DNA of 64,000 nt from the NCBI GenBank assembly GCA_947034895.1, contig OX344765.1:32741001-32805000 (forward strand), in the 5' to 3' direction. Below the pieces are notes generated by a model that worked only from the letters and a program-made list of their open reading frames with translations, was not told the DNA's origin and did not search any database. This document shows positions 12,104-24,500 of the stretch, in pieces. A program made the translations under genes and the position numbers. Within the stretch, counting starts at the first letter, position 1. Each line of letters opens with the position of its first letter. Source of the stretch: Rhytidiadelphus loreus. Taxonomy: Eukaryota; Streptophyta; Bryopsida; Hypnales; Hylocomiaceae.

Positions 12104-12249
12104 TTACGGGTCTTTAACTGTGCTTCTAACTATGCCTTATGACCAAAATAATATACTTTTATTTAAATATACTTTAAATATTTTTATTTAAATAATATAG
12201 TATATGAATAAATATTAAATAATACTCTCTTTGTTTTTAAATTTTACAA

Positions 12250-12280
12250 ATGTTTCCTTTGTATATTACAAAGGAAACAT
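12250..12280. repeat. Perfect short hairpin, possible MITE core
   Basis: A 14-bp perfect inverted repeat (ATGTTTCCTTTGTA and its complement) encloses TAT. Outside it, CTCTCTTT near 12225 is mirrored by AAAGAGAG near 12295. It could be the remains of a small inverted-repeat element; no target duplication was recognised. Confidence 0.5.
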
Positions 12281-12952
12281 GGGTATTATTCATAAAGAGA
12301 GGGAGCATATGATTTGTCCCTTAGATTCATAACCAAATCATAAGTGATGAATCATGAGCAATGTCTCTAAAATCCTAAGCACCTTATGGAAATGCTTTGA
12401 GGCATGCATTGTACTAGTCAACCTACATAGGCCAAATCCTCCAATATGGTTGAGTTTTCGCTTTAATACTATGTCCTTGGAAGGCCTTACTCACTCATAG
12501 TTGATCCGTTGTATACCACTATTGTCTGGTACATTGTTGTTGTTCTTTCCTCTAAGTGTCATGAGAGCTAGCATCACCCTTCCACTCCAATGCTTTGGAA
12601 TTTTTAAATAGCACTACCCACCCTCCCACTCCCATGCTTTGAAATTTTTAAATAGCACTACCTTAGCAGAGTGGTTTGTACTTATTACTACACCGCACAA
12701 GCAATTGCATTAAAAATTGAGTAAGCACAAGGCGGAACCATTCAATCAACTTCACTGATTTGGAGGTGCCTATGATCTGCCGCATATTTTTCCCTTCCGG
12801 TGCAAACTACAACGGCTCTGGCGTCTGTGGCGGTCCATGTGGGTTGGAATTGTGCTTTTTCTGTGCTGGGATGTAGTAGAATAGTTCGTTAATTTCAGTT
12901 ATACAGTAGTTTCTCCTCTCGTTTTTTGCGGAGAACGTTGTTTGTTGCTACG

Positions 12953-14989
12953 ATGGGGCGTGGGAGGAAGGCGATAGTGGCAGAAGCATCGTCTAGTTTA
13001 GAATGTAGTGAAGCTTCTCAGCAATCGGCAGATTCAGGGAATATCGGAGCAATTCATAGCGCCGGGTCTGCACCCTTCAGCATCTGGTCACAGCCTTTCA
13101 AACTAAGCAATGAAAGCCCTTTTGTGCGTGCAGAATTGATAAGGTGCGCACCATTTCTCTAAGGAAGCGATCGGGCTCGATACACGGAGGATTTCTTCAC
13201 GGAAATTGGTGGACTTTGTGGAGAGGGCATTCCATTCAAGAAGTTGAAGGAGGACCATGGTGTCTTGTTGGAGAGTTTGCTATCCATGTATCCTAGCAAT
13301 CGATCACATAACAGACATCCAACGAGGCATATGTCTGAGTCTGCTGCCGCAGAGGCTCTACGGATGTATCAACATGTTTACGGTGGCACTCAACCAGATA
13401 ATTGCGAGTTTGGGACTGCTTTTTTGCGAGGATTGAGACTGCAAGCAAAGAAGAAGAAGGTAAACTGGGCCGAGGGAGCAGCAGAGCTTGCAGAAGTCCG
13501 AGTAAAAAACGCAGTCAACAATCCAGGGAAACTCACACCTTCCTACCTTTGTGAGCAGATCCAATCCATGCTCGACCTCACGATGGGCCTACTCTCTCAT
13601 GCGGTAGCAACGAACTCTGCAGCAGTGTCGCAGTTGAAGCAAGCACAGATTCCTGTATGCCCCGAGGCTCAGTTAACCATTGACAAAAAATAGTCTAGTA
13701 AGACGGTTACTGATGGAAGGGTCTTCAAATCCGTCCCCATACATGCAGGGACTCTTGCAAAACAGCCACGCAACAATAAGTCGAAGTCCCCTATCGTAAA
13801 GGACCAGAAGGCGTCGTGTGGATTACTTTTGAAGAGGCGGGCAAGCTGTGAGGTCATGCTTATTGAATCACACCAGCAACAAAAAATGGCAGAGGACGAG
13901 CTCGCACGATTGCAGCTACAGAGGAAGGTCATTGTGAGGGAGGAGGAAGGGCATTGGGACAAATTTGCAGCAATTCAACGATCCAAAAAGGAGAGGGAAA
14001 TGGACGAGTTAGAGAGGGCAGCTGTGGACAACTTGCTTCGTGCGACCATGGCAGCTGCTTCCGCATCTACAGACGCCCTTGAGGCAAACTCAAGAGAGGT
14101 GGATAAGTGGACTGATAGAGTGGAGAAACTCACGCATAAAACAATCAAACTCCAAGACCTTATTGGGGAACTCACTGATCAAATCCACGTGCTACTTATT
14201 GAAGAAAGTTGCATTCGCCCTCAGCAGTTTTTCACAGCATTTCCAAAGGAGCCATTACAGATGGTTCCATTGCAAACTGAACTTCCTTGTGTCTTGTGCG
14301 GTCGCTACTGGGCAGAAATGGCCTTGGTAAACCTCCCCTGCGGATGCTTGCTCCACCCGTGTTGCATGTTCAAGATTGCCCTCTGCGATGCACCAAAGTG
14401 CCCAGGCTGTGACCATGTTGTAGGAGGTGTCTGGATGGGACAATGGGGTTTTGCTACAAATAACGCTAGCATGGAAGCCAGCATTGCAGCATGCATTGCC
14501 GCAGCAGAGGGAGATGGATGGGCTCCCCCCTTAGGACATGGTGAGACCCTTGCGAAGGTCAAGGAGATGCTCTTGGGTGTGGCAGTTGGAAAACAAGGTG
14601 AGTGGAGTGTGCTGAAGCAAGCTGTCCTCCACCACGAGGACAACACCGAGACTACTCACTTGCCAAAGCGGGTATGCATAGGGCCAAAGACATCCGCAAT
14701 CCTTGATAACGGTGCTACGGCAGTCCATACGTCCATTGAACAGGGATTAGTGATTGGGCCCCCTACCTTGCAAGACCCGACACCTCCTACCTCCAACTAG
14801 CATCGTAAACAACATGTGTCCAACAAGAATGATACAAGTATTCTCGGCGAGACACCCTCCTCTTCGACGCCCTACAACAACAATTTACTAGAGTTGGATG
14901 TGGATCCAGCGGAGGTCCTGGAGATTGCACACGCTGCTGCAGCAGAGACACTTGTTTTGAACGACGGTTGTCAGCTGGGTGTTTTGTAA
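12953..14989 (+). pseudogene. Gene B: unknown-family N-terminal domain, coiled coil and RING-like finger, with in-frame stops
   Basis: One frame runs from an ATG at 12953 to a TAA at 14987-14989, broken only by TAA at 13160, TAG at 13691 and TAG at 14798. The domain shared with genes A and C lies at about residues 45-180 (PFL, GSDRARY, VYG, FLRG, VNW). A long coiled coil follows at about residues 290-410. A RING-like finger at about 446-485 has the order C-x2-C-x13-C-x-C-x2-H-x2-C-x10-C-x2-C. A RING finger suggests ubiquitin-ligase activity, but the fourth ligand is Cys rather than the usual His. The first stop falls inside a stretch conserved in gene C, so the frame was once open. Each stop is one C-to-T change from CAA or CAG. 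The last TAG could be the true end. No intron was needed to explain the frame. Confidence 0.7.
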
Positions 14990-15440
14990 CTAATAGTTTG
15001 TACCGCTCAATTTTGACTAGGCTTACTATTGTATGTTGCTTTGGAGTTTTGATTCAACTTGCATGTTGCTTATAGGCTTGTTGTGCACATACGTGGGTGC
15101 TTCAGTTGAATATGTACAGCATACTTGTTGAATTCGGATATATTAATATAGTCATGTTTAATTTGTGTTTATTGTTTTGAGATGTATGTCACACGTATCC
15201 TTTAGACCATTTGTGTATTGAATTTAGAGTTCATCTTTTAAACAGAGTGTGGCAAGCCAACTCAAGAACATGAACCTTGTTCATTTTCAATCACATGAAC
15301 CTTGTTCATTTTCAATCACATGGTAGCTAGTCAGGCACAAATTACAAATACAAGGATTTCACTTGAGTAGAAAATGTCTGCTAAAGCAAGGTTGCAATCC
15401 AAATATGTCCTATGTTTATAGATGAATGGGTTTTACTTAT

Positions 15441-15818
15441 AGGATTTAGGGCTATCTAAAGGCACTAGCTCACGCTTTACAAGACTACATTGTGCAAATG
15501 AGTGTTCATATTAACGCCATGAACATTGGCTTGAGTTCCGTTTGGTTGCGAAAATTGTTGTTGCACCTTCCCTCCATGTTAGAGAATAAACTTCAACTCC
15601 AAGTCAATTTTCCATGTATGCTTTGTCAAAGCACAATATTGGGTGAAGTTGGCAGTTGTACCCTTTCATGTGGTTGCTTGCTGCACACGGTGTGCATGTT
15701 CAAAGTGGCACTCGTAAAGAAGCCAAAGTGTCCATCTTGTAATGATATCTCCATTTTAGTTTGCGGATGGTGCAGTGGTGTTTCATTAGCAATGGTCGAA
15801 GAGTGGAAACGGCTATGA
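15441..15818 (+). pseudogene. 3' fragment of a gene B paralogue with RING-like finger
   Basis: The frame (ATG at 15498, open from about 15441) encodes a helix resembling the end of gene B's coiled coil. It is followed by a RING-like finger with exactly gene B's ligand spacing, C-x2-C-x13-C-x-C-x2-H-x2-C-x10-C-x2-C, and ends at TGA 15816-15818. The N-terminal domain and most of the coiled coil are missing upstream. It is either a truncated duplicate or a very small RING protein. A truncated copy is more likely because it begins abruptly. Confidence 0.6.
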
Positions 15819-16068
15819 GTGCACATGAGCTAGTAATTTGTGATAATGTAGGTATTGTGTGCCCTACAACATAAATTTTTTATCCTAATTACTATGAATT
15901 TTACATGCCAAATGTATTTTGACATTATTATTTTCAATTGTTCAAAATTCAGTATATTATAATGAAAATAAAGTAATCAAGAACTAGCCAAGGCTTGTCA
16001 TTCAACTACAGGCTCGAATATCACTAATGTCATTGTCTACCCAATGACAACTCTAACTACTCAGTGGC

Positions 16069-19000
16069 TGTGGGCGCTTATTTACCCACCCTTGGTAAAT
16101 CGGCGAACACAACCAGGTTCTAGTTCTACGATAGTGTCCTACTCTAAGGGGTGTCTAAGCGTCAATCCATTGTGCCTTCCAAGCAATGGATCTTTTTTGC
16201 TAAGTTCCTAATCATGACTCCCTAATTGTGGTTCTAATAACCCCTAAGTTGACTATCCCGCTATGCTGTGTTTTTTGTGTTTCCTATTTCCAAATCCTAC
16301 TCTAATGTTCTAGGGTCAAAGATTATTTTCTGCCGTTTCTAAAAACCTAAGACTCACTCGGTTTGGACTTCCTAATCACCCGCTATGGACGGATGAAGTT
16401 TTGACCACAAGGCTGTCAACTTCATCCATGGTTTCCTATGGGTTTCCAAATCTGGTTGGGGGCGAAATTTGACTTGCGGACCTTACTCCCTACTCTCTAT
16501 CTAAATCCTAAGTCCCAACTTGGTTGGACGACTACATCCAAGTTTCATCCGTTTTGGGCTCTAAACTTCATCCATCAGTATCTCGGTCATCCTAACTCTG
16601 ATTCCTACGTGTCTTATGTTTTTGGAAACCCCCCGAAACCTACTCTAAGATTTCCTAATCACACATGACCTGACCTGGACTCTAGTGGTGCCTAGCTCTC
16701 GGCCTAGATGGCCTCTTCCCCCTAGTGAGACAATGATGAGGGAGGAAGTTAGGTTCTTACTTCGGCATGGTGTTCCGCGAGGAGGGCGGTCAATTCACCT
16801 TCTTCTACCATGGTAAATTGTAGGTCGTGGGGCACGTATTTAGTTAATCCCGTCGTATTCGTAATTTCCAACAAAAAGAACACTTCTTTCCCGTGCATGC
16901 CACTTCTTTCTCCTTTCCCCTTCTCCTCAACCCGCGTGCCCCATTGATGAAGGGGAGTGGGTTGGACACCCACCTACTTAGAAGGTCAAACTACGTCCTA
17001 ACTACCCCTTACGCGTCATTTTATCCTAATGCGTAAGGAATCTAAAAGTCAAATATGGCCTAACTACCTCTTATACTCGTCTCACCCTAATGGTGGAGAA
17101 GATTTCCTTCCTACCCTCTTGATGGTGCCCCAATTCTATCTAAACTCTTTCCCCCACTTCTCCTCCTTGCATTTGATGGTGGTGATGTGGGGTGTTGGAG
17201 GGGAGAGTTGGTGAGGTGAGATGGAAACGTCTCTTGTATTTGATTTCTCCTTCCTTAGCGGGTATAGCGAGGTCCTACCCTCGTTTCCTATTTTTTCTAT
17301 GTGCTAGTTTTCCCCCTAGTCTCCTACTCTATCTACTCACTAACCTTCCCTAGTCTCTTATTCTATCTAGTCACTAAGTTTTCTTAGTCTCCTATTCTAT
17401 CTACTCCCTAAGTTTTCCTAGTCTCCTATTCTATCTACTCCCTAAGTTTTCTTAGTCTCCTATTCTACCTTCTTCCTAATTTTTCCCAAAAAAAAGAAAA
17501 AAAACGAACAACAACAGGAGCCCGACCCCGATTGGCCGAGCTGTGGGCAAGCTGCCTGCGCAAGCTGCCGAGCTGACTGCCGGACTCGCTGCCGGGCAAG
17601 CTGCCTGTGCGAGCGGGCTGGCTGCCTGTGCAAGCGGGCTGGCTGTTGGGCAAGCTGGGCGAGCTGCTGGGTTGAGCTGCCGGGCAAACCAAAAAAAACG
17701 TCCAGACCCTTCAACCGACTGGAGGACCCCTACTCTCGTAGGGGTTATGACAAGACACGACCGGGGTGGTTTTCACGGTTGACTCTCTACTTTTGGAGGC
17801 TAAACTTTGAATAGTTTCCAAGCGTTTTGGAAACTAAACTTTGGAACCAACCACGTGGGGGGTTCAAGACTTCGCCGTCAATTTGGTTTTAACACCAAAT
17901 TTAGGATTTTTGCCTTCCCCTAGAGGTTCAAAGCTCCGCTGTGTGGTGGACCCTTTAACACACAATTTAGGACTAAACTTGGACAAGGAACGGTGGGTCT
18001 GGTTACCCCTAAGGGAACTATCCCACTCTTTTCCAATACGGACACAATGACTCGACTCCAATGCAAAGGTAATAACTGGGTTAGTAACGTAATACGAAAA
18101 AGAATGTGGTTAGTAAAAGGAGGTTAGTGCGACATAAATGACACAACATGAACTGGAAGCCCCCCAAAGCGGCATCGCCAAGGTACGGTGGAGGGTAGTT
18201 CCAGGGTTAGTACAAAACACAGACAAGACACCCAACCCGACTTGGATGGTAAGAACGTTAAAAAGAAAACTTCACACGAGTTGCAAGACAAGGAGAAGGG
18301 CCCCCCATGGACCTTCAACACAAAAATTGTAACCACAAAAGAGGAGCAAAAGTGCTCCAAAACACCGTAGGGAGTTTTGGCCAAAAGTTGCCAAAACCAC
18401 GAGAGGTTGGACCCACGGACCCAAAACAAGTATTGGGGGTGTTTTGGAAGAGAGAAGGGCCCCCTTTTATAGGTTTCCAAGGGCCCACTCCCCCCCTCGA
18501 CGAGTAACCTCATCCATCCGGATTTTCATCCAAATTTGAGATTTTCACCTAATTTTGGGTTTTACGCTGGTCCTAGTCTCTAACTTTTGGAGTTTAGCTC
18601 GAAATTGCAAATGGATTGCGCCAATGGCTTCAGAATGCCATTTTTAGCCTAAGGGATTCCCTACCCCCTATTTCTATCACAAAAAACCCATCGGAAACTA
18701 GTGCTAACTGGAGCCAATTAAAAGGGTAAAAACCTAACTTTTGGGGTTTACCTCTTTTGGCTTGGGTAACTAGCTAGGGTTGTTGGGGAAGCTCTAGGGA
18801 GTAAGAAAAGGCTCCTTGATGTCTTCGTTCCAACTTCGTACGCTCCCGGGACGCCGGTCAACCCCGCAAAGATCCTGCCGTAATTATTAATTGGGGGGAT
18901 GTTGTCAGTTTCGGCTGCTTCCCGCTATTGGAACACCATGAAATTTGTCGGGGCGCGTTATTAACATAAAAGATGCTAGTCTAATTTTTAGTGAGATTTT

Positions 19001-19736
19001 ACCGCGGCTTGGGTATTTTCTATGAATTTCCCAACGTGGCCTTTGGCGGTTGACCGCTCGGAAAAAGATCCTTTGGAGATCAGAAAAAACCGAGACTTTT
19101 TGGGGAACCTCTCATGGAGTCCCCCAAGCCACGTGCCAAGTCTTGGGCTATTCTGGCACATAGTTGGTGGCGAGGTGAAAAACTGACTTCGGTTGAATCA
19201 CCGGCAGTTAGGGAATCTTTCACATGTGAGGGAATCTTGGCGAATGGGTTTTGCCGTGGATGTCCTGACATGTTCTAGATCTGAGAACACTTTCCGGCGG
19301 CTATGGATTCCTCCATGCGGCCTGTCTTGGGACAAGTAACACCTGCAAGCTAACAATGTGGATTTCTAATGTTTCGTTGGTGGAATGGGGAAACTAGAAC
19401 CTATCTTTGGAGATTTACGTGGGGACCTCCCCCACTCTCCTAAGACTTAATTTAGCCTATCATGGTCACATGCACTAGGGTTTGGGCTATTTTGGGTAAG
19501 TTCCCAATAGCCCTATTGTTTCCCACTAATTACGGGTTCTAACCTATATACAAGTGGGTTTTATGGGTAATCTATGGATAAAAGGCTATTTATGACCAAA
19601 TGCTATACTGGTACGTGACATACCTATTTTGGTTCTACACTCTTTTTTGGGCTTTTTGTACTACTTTATGCCTTAATTTGTGATAAACTAAAAAAAAGAA
19701 AACAATGAGTCCCAAGTGACGAATTTGGGGCTCACA
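16069..19736 (-). repeat. 3' LTR (L1) of the retroelement, 3668 bp
   Basis: On the minus strand it begins TGTGAGCCCC at 19736 and ends CGCCCACA at 16069. It is nearly identical to 61213-64000 where both are present. It contains a degenerate tandem repeat of about 36 bp (17300-17480, core CTAGTCTCCTATTCTATCTA) and a GC-rich tract of GCTGCC and GGGCAAGCTG units (17530-17690). The second half matches the solo LTR at 21524 closely; the first half does not. Short open frames inside it, such as those near 18124-18513, are not genes. Confidence 0.85.
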
Positions 19737-20691
19737 TATGGCGGCCATCTGCGGTATGATTTGAAAAATCATGAGAACCTAGAATGTTTTGCTATCCTTG
19801 GGCACACGGTCAAATGCTCTAATGGCGACCTGAGGGTAAGCAGCTAGTGCTAAGTCTGGTAGGGTTGCTCTACTATCATGTGGATTATCTAGTTGAGTAC
19901 CATCATGTGGTTAGCCCCAGCACCACTCTTGGTTCTAAACCGTCCGTATGCGAGGTAATGACTATTTTGCGAGGACTAAGTCCTCACAACCCAAGACGAA
20001 AGAAGTGGACAGTGAACAAGACAAGTCCTGACACCATCTTACAGGGGGGATATTTTTGTTCATTTTATGTATTATAGTTTTTATATTTTATAGAATTTTT
20101 TCCCCATCCTCCTCAAATGGAATTGATTTGGATCTACAGATAAAAAATTGAAAACCCATCCTTCCGCCCTCAACGGAGTGAGCTTGGAACTAAAGGGAGA
20201 TATAATAAGAGAAAGGAAACCCCCTGTCCCTCCTTGATGCAGCAAATTGGGACCTATAGCCAAAAAATATTTCAAACCCGCCTTCCTCCCTCGACGGAGT
20301 GAGTTTGGACTATGTGTTTTGAAAAAAAAAAAAAAAAAAGAAGAACAACAAAGACAAAGGAAAGAAGTCGCAAGGGGAAGGCAAGAGGACCTTTTTGGGG
20401 GGTTTGACCCTTGCAAAAGTGTCTCCCGTCGTGGTAGTTGGTAGCGGTTCCTTGCCTTGTCACTAGCTCAGGGGTGGCGCCCCGGCGACGGCCCAAAGGT
20501 CGAACCTTCGCCGCCGGAATTGAGGTTGTCGGTCACAGGCCACCGAGCTGCCGCGGCGGGAGACGTCCGTCGTCTTGTCGGGGTGGTATATATATCAGTC
20601 AGCCCTGAACTAGTGCCCCCTATATAAAACAAAGCATTTTTTTTTTTTTTTTTTTAAATAGCTATGTACGAGGGAATATTGGACAACCACC

Positions 20692-21357
20692 TTAGATTCC
20701 TAAGAAGGTTCGAAGAGTAGACACAACCTCGAGGATGTAGGCTGATTGGCGTTCGCGAGGCAATGGTTGCAGCGGTGGACCGTGGATGGTGACCACATGG
20801 TCTCCGCTTGAAGTCCTCCTGGTGATGTTGCGGGGATCTTCCCGATTGGCGAACTGTCCCTCTAAGAAGAAGGGCGGGTCACCACGGAACAAGGCATAAT
20901 CCTCTATGAGAATTACTAATGTCCTTGGTGCTGTTGGCCAATATCTAACCTCTTCGGTGAGTGCGTTGAGAATTCTCATTCCTCGACCGGGTTGTTGTGC
21001 CTCCTCTCGTAACCGCCGACGTGAGCGGAGTAGTCGCGACAGCTGCGCCGCCCCTTCTGCTGATTCGATGCAGGCTTGGCGTGCTATCTCGGGATCCGCA
21101 GTCGTTGCTGGTTCCTCGACTGGATGAGGACTGTCATCAATGCTGGGTTGTGTGAGGAGCTCCGTGAGGGCCTCCGTGGCTAGTGCATTGCCCAGTTGAG
21201 CTGAAGGCCCAGAATGCGTTGGGGATAAAAATCCCCCTATTGGTTCTTCCATCATCCTCTGAGGTGAAGGCTCAGAGGGTCTTGGAGAACCTTCTGATGA
21301 AGGGGAGGAAGGCTGGGACTCGGAAGTTGCATTCCGAGGGCCTGGCATGACTCCCAT
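20692..21357 (-). CDS. Unknown ORF near the 3' end of the retroelement
   Basis: The ATG at 21357 gives 221 residues; the frame is open from about 21440. The N-terminal half is Ser/Pro-rich and disordered-looking. The C-terminal half is more ordered, with an RLLRSRRRLREE basic stretch and a hydrophobic TLVILIEDYALF segment. I recognise no retroviral domain, and it is not an obvious gag, protease or envelope. Its place just before the 3' LTR is where many plant retroelements carry an extra gene. It may also be a remnant. Confidence 0.45.
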   Translation of the reverse strand: MGVMPGPRNATSESQPSSPSSEGSPRPSEPSPQRMMEEPIGGFLSPTHSGPSAQLGNALATEALTELLTQPSIDDSPHPVEEPATTADPEIARQACIESAEGAAQLSRLLRSRRRLREEAQQPGRGMRILNALTEEVRYWPTAPRTLVILIEDYALFRGDPPFFLEGQFANREDPRNITRRTSSGDHVVTIHGPPLQPLPRERQSAYILEVVSTLRTFLGI

Positions 21358-21518
21358 TGAGGGTGTCAGTGGTATTCCTGTGTCTCCACTCGATGTCTTC
21401 GGTTCGCGGTGCGGTGGTGTAGGTGTTCGCGGAAGATGTCCCGATTAGCTGGGAAAGGTGGTCTATTGCTAGTGACTGCAGCTCGAAATGTGAGGAAGAG
21501 AATGCCAATGCCAACAAT

Positions 21519-21523
21519 GATGG
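21519..21523. repeat. Left target duplication GATGG of the solo LTR
   Basis: GATGG directly precedes the LTR start and recurs at 25312-25316 directly after its end, which fits the 5-bp duplication made by LTR-element integrases. Confidence 0.85.
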
Positions 21524-24500
21524 TGTGAGCCCCAAATTCGTCATTTGGGACTCATTTTTTTTTTTTTTTCAGTTTATCACAAATTAAGGCATAAAGTAGT
21601 ACAAAAAGCCCAAAAAAGAGTGTAGAACCAAAATAGGTATGTCACGTACCAGTATAGCATTTGGTCATAAATAGCCTTTTATCCATAGATTACCCATAAA
21701 ACCCACTTGTATATAGGTTAGAACCCGTAATTAGTGGGAAACAATAGGGCTATTGGGAACTTACCCAAAATAGCCCAAACCCTAGTGCATGTGACCATGA
21801 TAGGCTAAATTAAGTCTTAGGAGAGTGGGGGAGGTCCCCACGTAAATCTCCAAAGATAGGTTCTAGTTTCCCCATTCCACCAACGAAACATTAGAAATCC
21901 ACATTGTTAGCTTGCAGGTGTTACTTGTCCCAAGACAGGCCGCATGGAGGAATCCACAGCCGCCGGAAAGTGTTCTCAGATCTAGAACATGTCAGGACAT
22001 CCACGGCAAAACCCATTCGCCAAGATTCCCTCACATGTGAAAGATTCCCTAACTGCCGGTGATTCAACCGAAGTCAGTTTTTCACCTCGCCACCAACTAT
22101 GTGCCAGAATAGCCCAAGACTTGGCATGTGGCTTGGGGGACTCCATGAGAGGTTCCCCAAAAAGTCTCGGTTTTTTCTGATCTCCAAAGGATCTTTTTCC
22201 GAGCGGTCAACCGCCAAAGGCCACGTTGGGAAATTCATAGAAAATACCCAGGCCGCGGTAAAATCTCACTAAAAATTAGACTAGCAACTTTTATGTTAAT
22301 AACGCGCCCCGACAAATTTCATGGCGTTCCAATAGCGGGAAGCAGCCGAAACTGACAACATCCCCCCAATTAATATTTACGGCAGGATCTTTGCGGGGTT
22401 GACCGGCGTCCCGGGAGCATACGAAGTTGGAATGTGGACATCAAGGAGCCTTTTCTTACTCCCTAGAGCTTCCCCAACAACCCTAGCTAGTTACCCAAGC
22501 CAAAAGAGGTAAACCCCAAAAGTTAGGTTTTTACCCTTTTAATTGGCTCTAGTTGGCACTAGTTTCCGAGGGGTTTTTTGTGATAGAAATAGGGGGTAAG
22601 GGGTCCCTTAGGCTAAAAATGGCATTTTGAAGCCATTGGCGCAATCCATTTGCAATTCCGAGCTAAACTCCAAAAGTTAGAAACTAGGACCAGCGTAAAA
22701 CCCAAAATTAGGTGAAAATCTCAAAGTTGGATGAAAATCCAGATAGATGAGGTTACTCGTCGAGGGGGGGAGTGGGCCCTTGGAAACCTATAAAAGGGGG
22801 CCCTTTTCTCTCCCAAAACACCCCCAATACTTGTTTTGGGTCCGTGGGTCCGTGGGTCCAAGCTATCTTGGAATTTTTGGCGTTTCAAGCGAAAAAACCT
22901 CTACGGTGTTTTTGGAGCACTTTTGGCTTCCGTTGTTGTTCTATTTCAAGCTTTCGAAGGTCCCCTTGGGCCCTTCTACCTTACCTTGTACCTTGTTGTG
23001 GGTTGAGTGGGTTTCACTTACGCTTGCGTGTCCTCGTTGTACCTTGTACTAATCCTAAAGTCACCCCCCACCGTACCTTGGCAATGCCACTTTGGGGGGC
23101 CTTTAGTATGTAAGTCGGGCCTTGTTTATGCTTACTTTGCGGACACGATTGCCTTGTAATTCAGTCCTAACCGTAGTCAACCTTCCGTGTTGTTTGTGTG
23201 TGGGCCCCACTGCCCTTAAGGCGGCGAAGCTTTGAACCTATAAACTACCCTAGTCTTAGAGTGTGTGTCAAAACAGGCCTTAGACGGCGAAGCTTTGGAC
23301 CCAGGGGCATCCCAAGTCTTAGAGTTGGTGTCAAAACCAATTTGACGGCGAAGCTTTGCACCCCATACATTTTTTGGCTCCAAAGTTTAGTTCCCAAGAT
23401 CTTCTTGGAAAAAGCCAAAGTTTAGCCCCCAAGAATTGTCCTAGGTTGTAGGGAAGTAGCAGCCCTCCCCGTCCCGAGGTAGCGGGATTAAGAGTCACAA
23501 AATCCAAGTTTAACCCCCACGGCGAAGCTTTGACCTTGACCCTAGATGAACGACATCCAGTTTAATTTTGTGTAAGTGGGTTCCCATACGGGAACCCGAG
23601 GGTGAGGAATTTTGAGCCCAGCCACCCCAGCCAGCCCGCCAACCAAGCCAGCCCGCTAGTCCAGCGGCCGGTATAGCAGGTCGATACAGCAGCAGTCCAG
23701 TGCCGATACAGCAGCCGGTTGCTCTCACAGCTGGTTGCTCTCACAGCTGGTTGCTCTCACAAGCTGGTTGCTCTCACAAACTGATTGCTCTCACGAACTG
23801 GTTGCTCCAGACCAAATGGGACGATGCCCTGCGGGGCCCCAATCTCCTTTTTTTTTGGATTTTTACCCCGACAGGACTGAGAACTGGGGGTCCAGTTAGA
23901 GGGTATAAAATAAAAGCTTATCAATCCCAAGAGCAAGCAAAGGGAGGGGGGAGGAAAAGAAGTCGCCGTTCGCACGCCCGACCTGCACATGCAACCGAAC
24001 GCTCTCACATCCCTCCAACAAGACAAAACAAACAATGGAGCGAGGTTAGAGAGGAACATGACTAAGTAGGGGAGAAAGGAGAGAGAAGATCAATAGTAAA
24101 GTAGGCTTAGGGGCGTAAGGGAATCCCCAAAAGGGCCTCTCCAACCATTAGAGGAAGGATGAGAATGACGCGGAACATGACAACGTAAGAGGGTAGTTAG
24201 GCTCGCAAGAAGTTAGCGTCATAGTATAAGGCTCCATTAAGAGTTTGGTAGGAATAGTGTGGGAGTAAAAGAGGAGGAGACAAAGAAAAGGAAAGGGACT
24301 ATTAAGGGTCGTTAGAGTGTACTACCTCGCAAAAGACTAAGCCGTAGGCCTTTGACCGATTCAAAATACGTGTCTACCATGGAATACGAGCACGCGGCCG
24401 GAGGCATGGAGGCGAAGGTCGCGCATACAAACAACGATCAGGTGGGTCGATAAACTAACCCCCTGCGCTTTTCCTTGAATTTACGCTAACCTCTGTTAAT

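Larger units (their letters stand above)
10036..12952. other. AT-rich intergenic region between genes A and B
   Basis: I see no gene. Three small structures stand out. A block of about 105 bp at about 11250-11356 is repeated almost exactly at 11996-12103. A 14-bp-stem hairpin lies at 12250-12280. A short tandem duplication around GCTTTGGAATTTTTAAATAG lies at 12590-12665. Confidence 0.65.
19737..21523 (-). other. 3' internal region of the retroelement between the 3' LTR and the solo LTR
   Basis: It contains one open frame (20692-21357, minus strand), a poly-T tract near 20637-20655 and an A-rich tract near 20322-20339. No polymerase or integrase motif is visible. The true 3' internal end continues at 25317 once the solo LTR is set aside. 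Confidence 0.6.

Noticed and set aside
12953..14989. Reassigned TAA/TAG codons (as in some green algae)
   Set aside because: Hundreds of Gln codons in these genes are CAA or CAG and stops are rare; the gag frame has only TGA stops. Scattered decay explains the data better.
17460..17714. Gln/Ala/Arg-rich proteins on both strands of the LTR
   Set aside because: Translation of the GCTGCC-type GC-rich tract; unit number differs between L1 and L3 without keeping frame.
18124..18513. 129-residue minus-strand frame, repeated at 63262-63651
   Set aside because: Lies in both LTR copies, has no recognisable domain and is not kept in the solo LTR as coding sequence; treated as non-coding LTR.
19080..19271. 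Identical 63-residue frames at 19080-19271 and 21989-22180
   Set aside because: They are the same LTR segment in L1 and L2; identity reflects the shared LTR, not a conserved gene.
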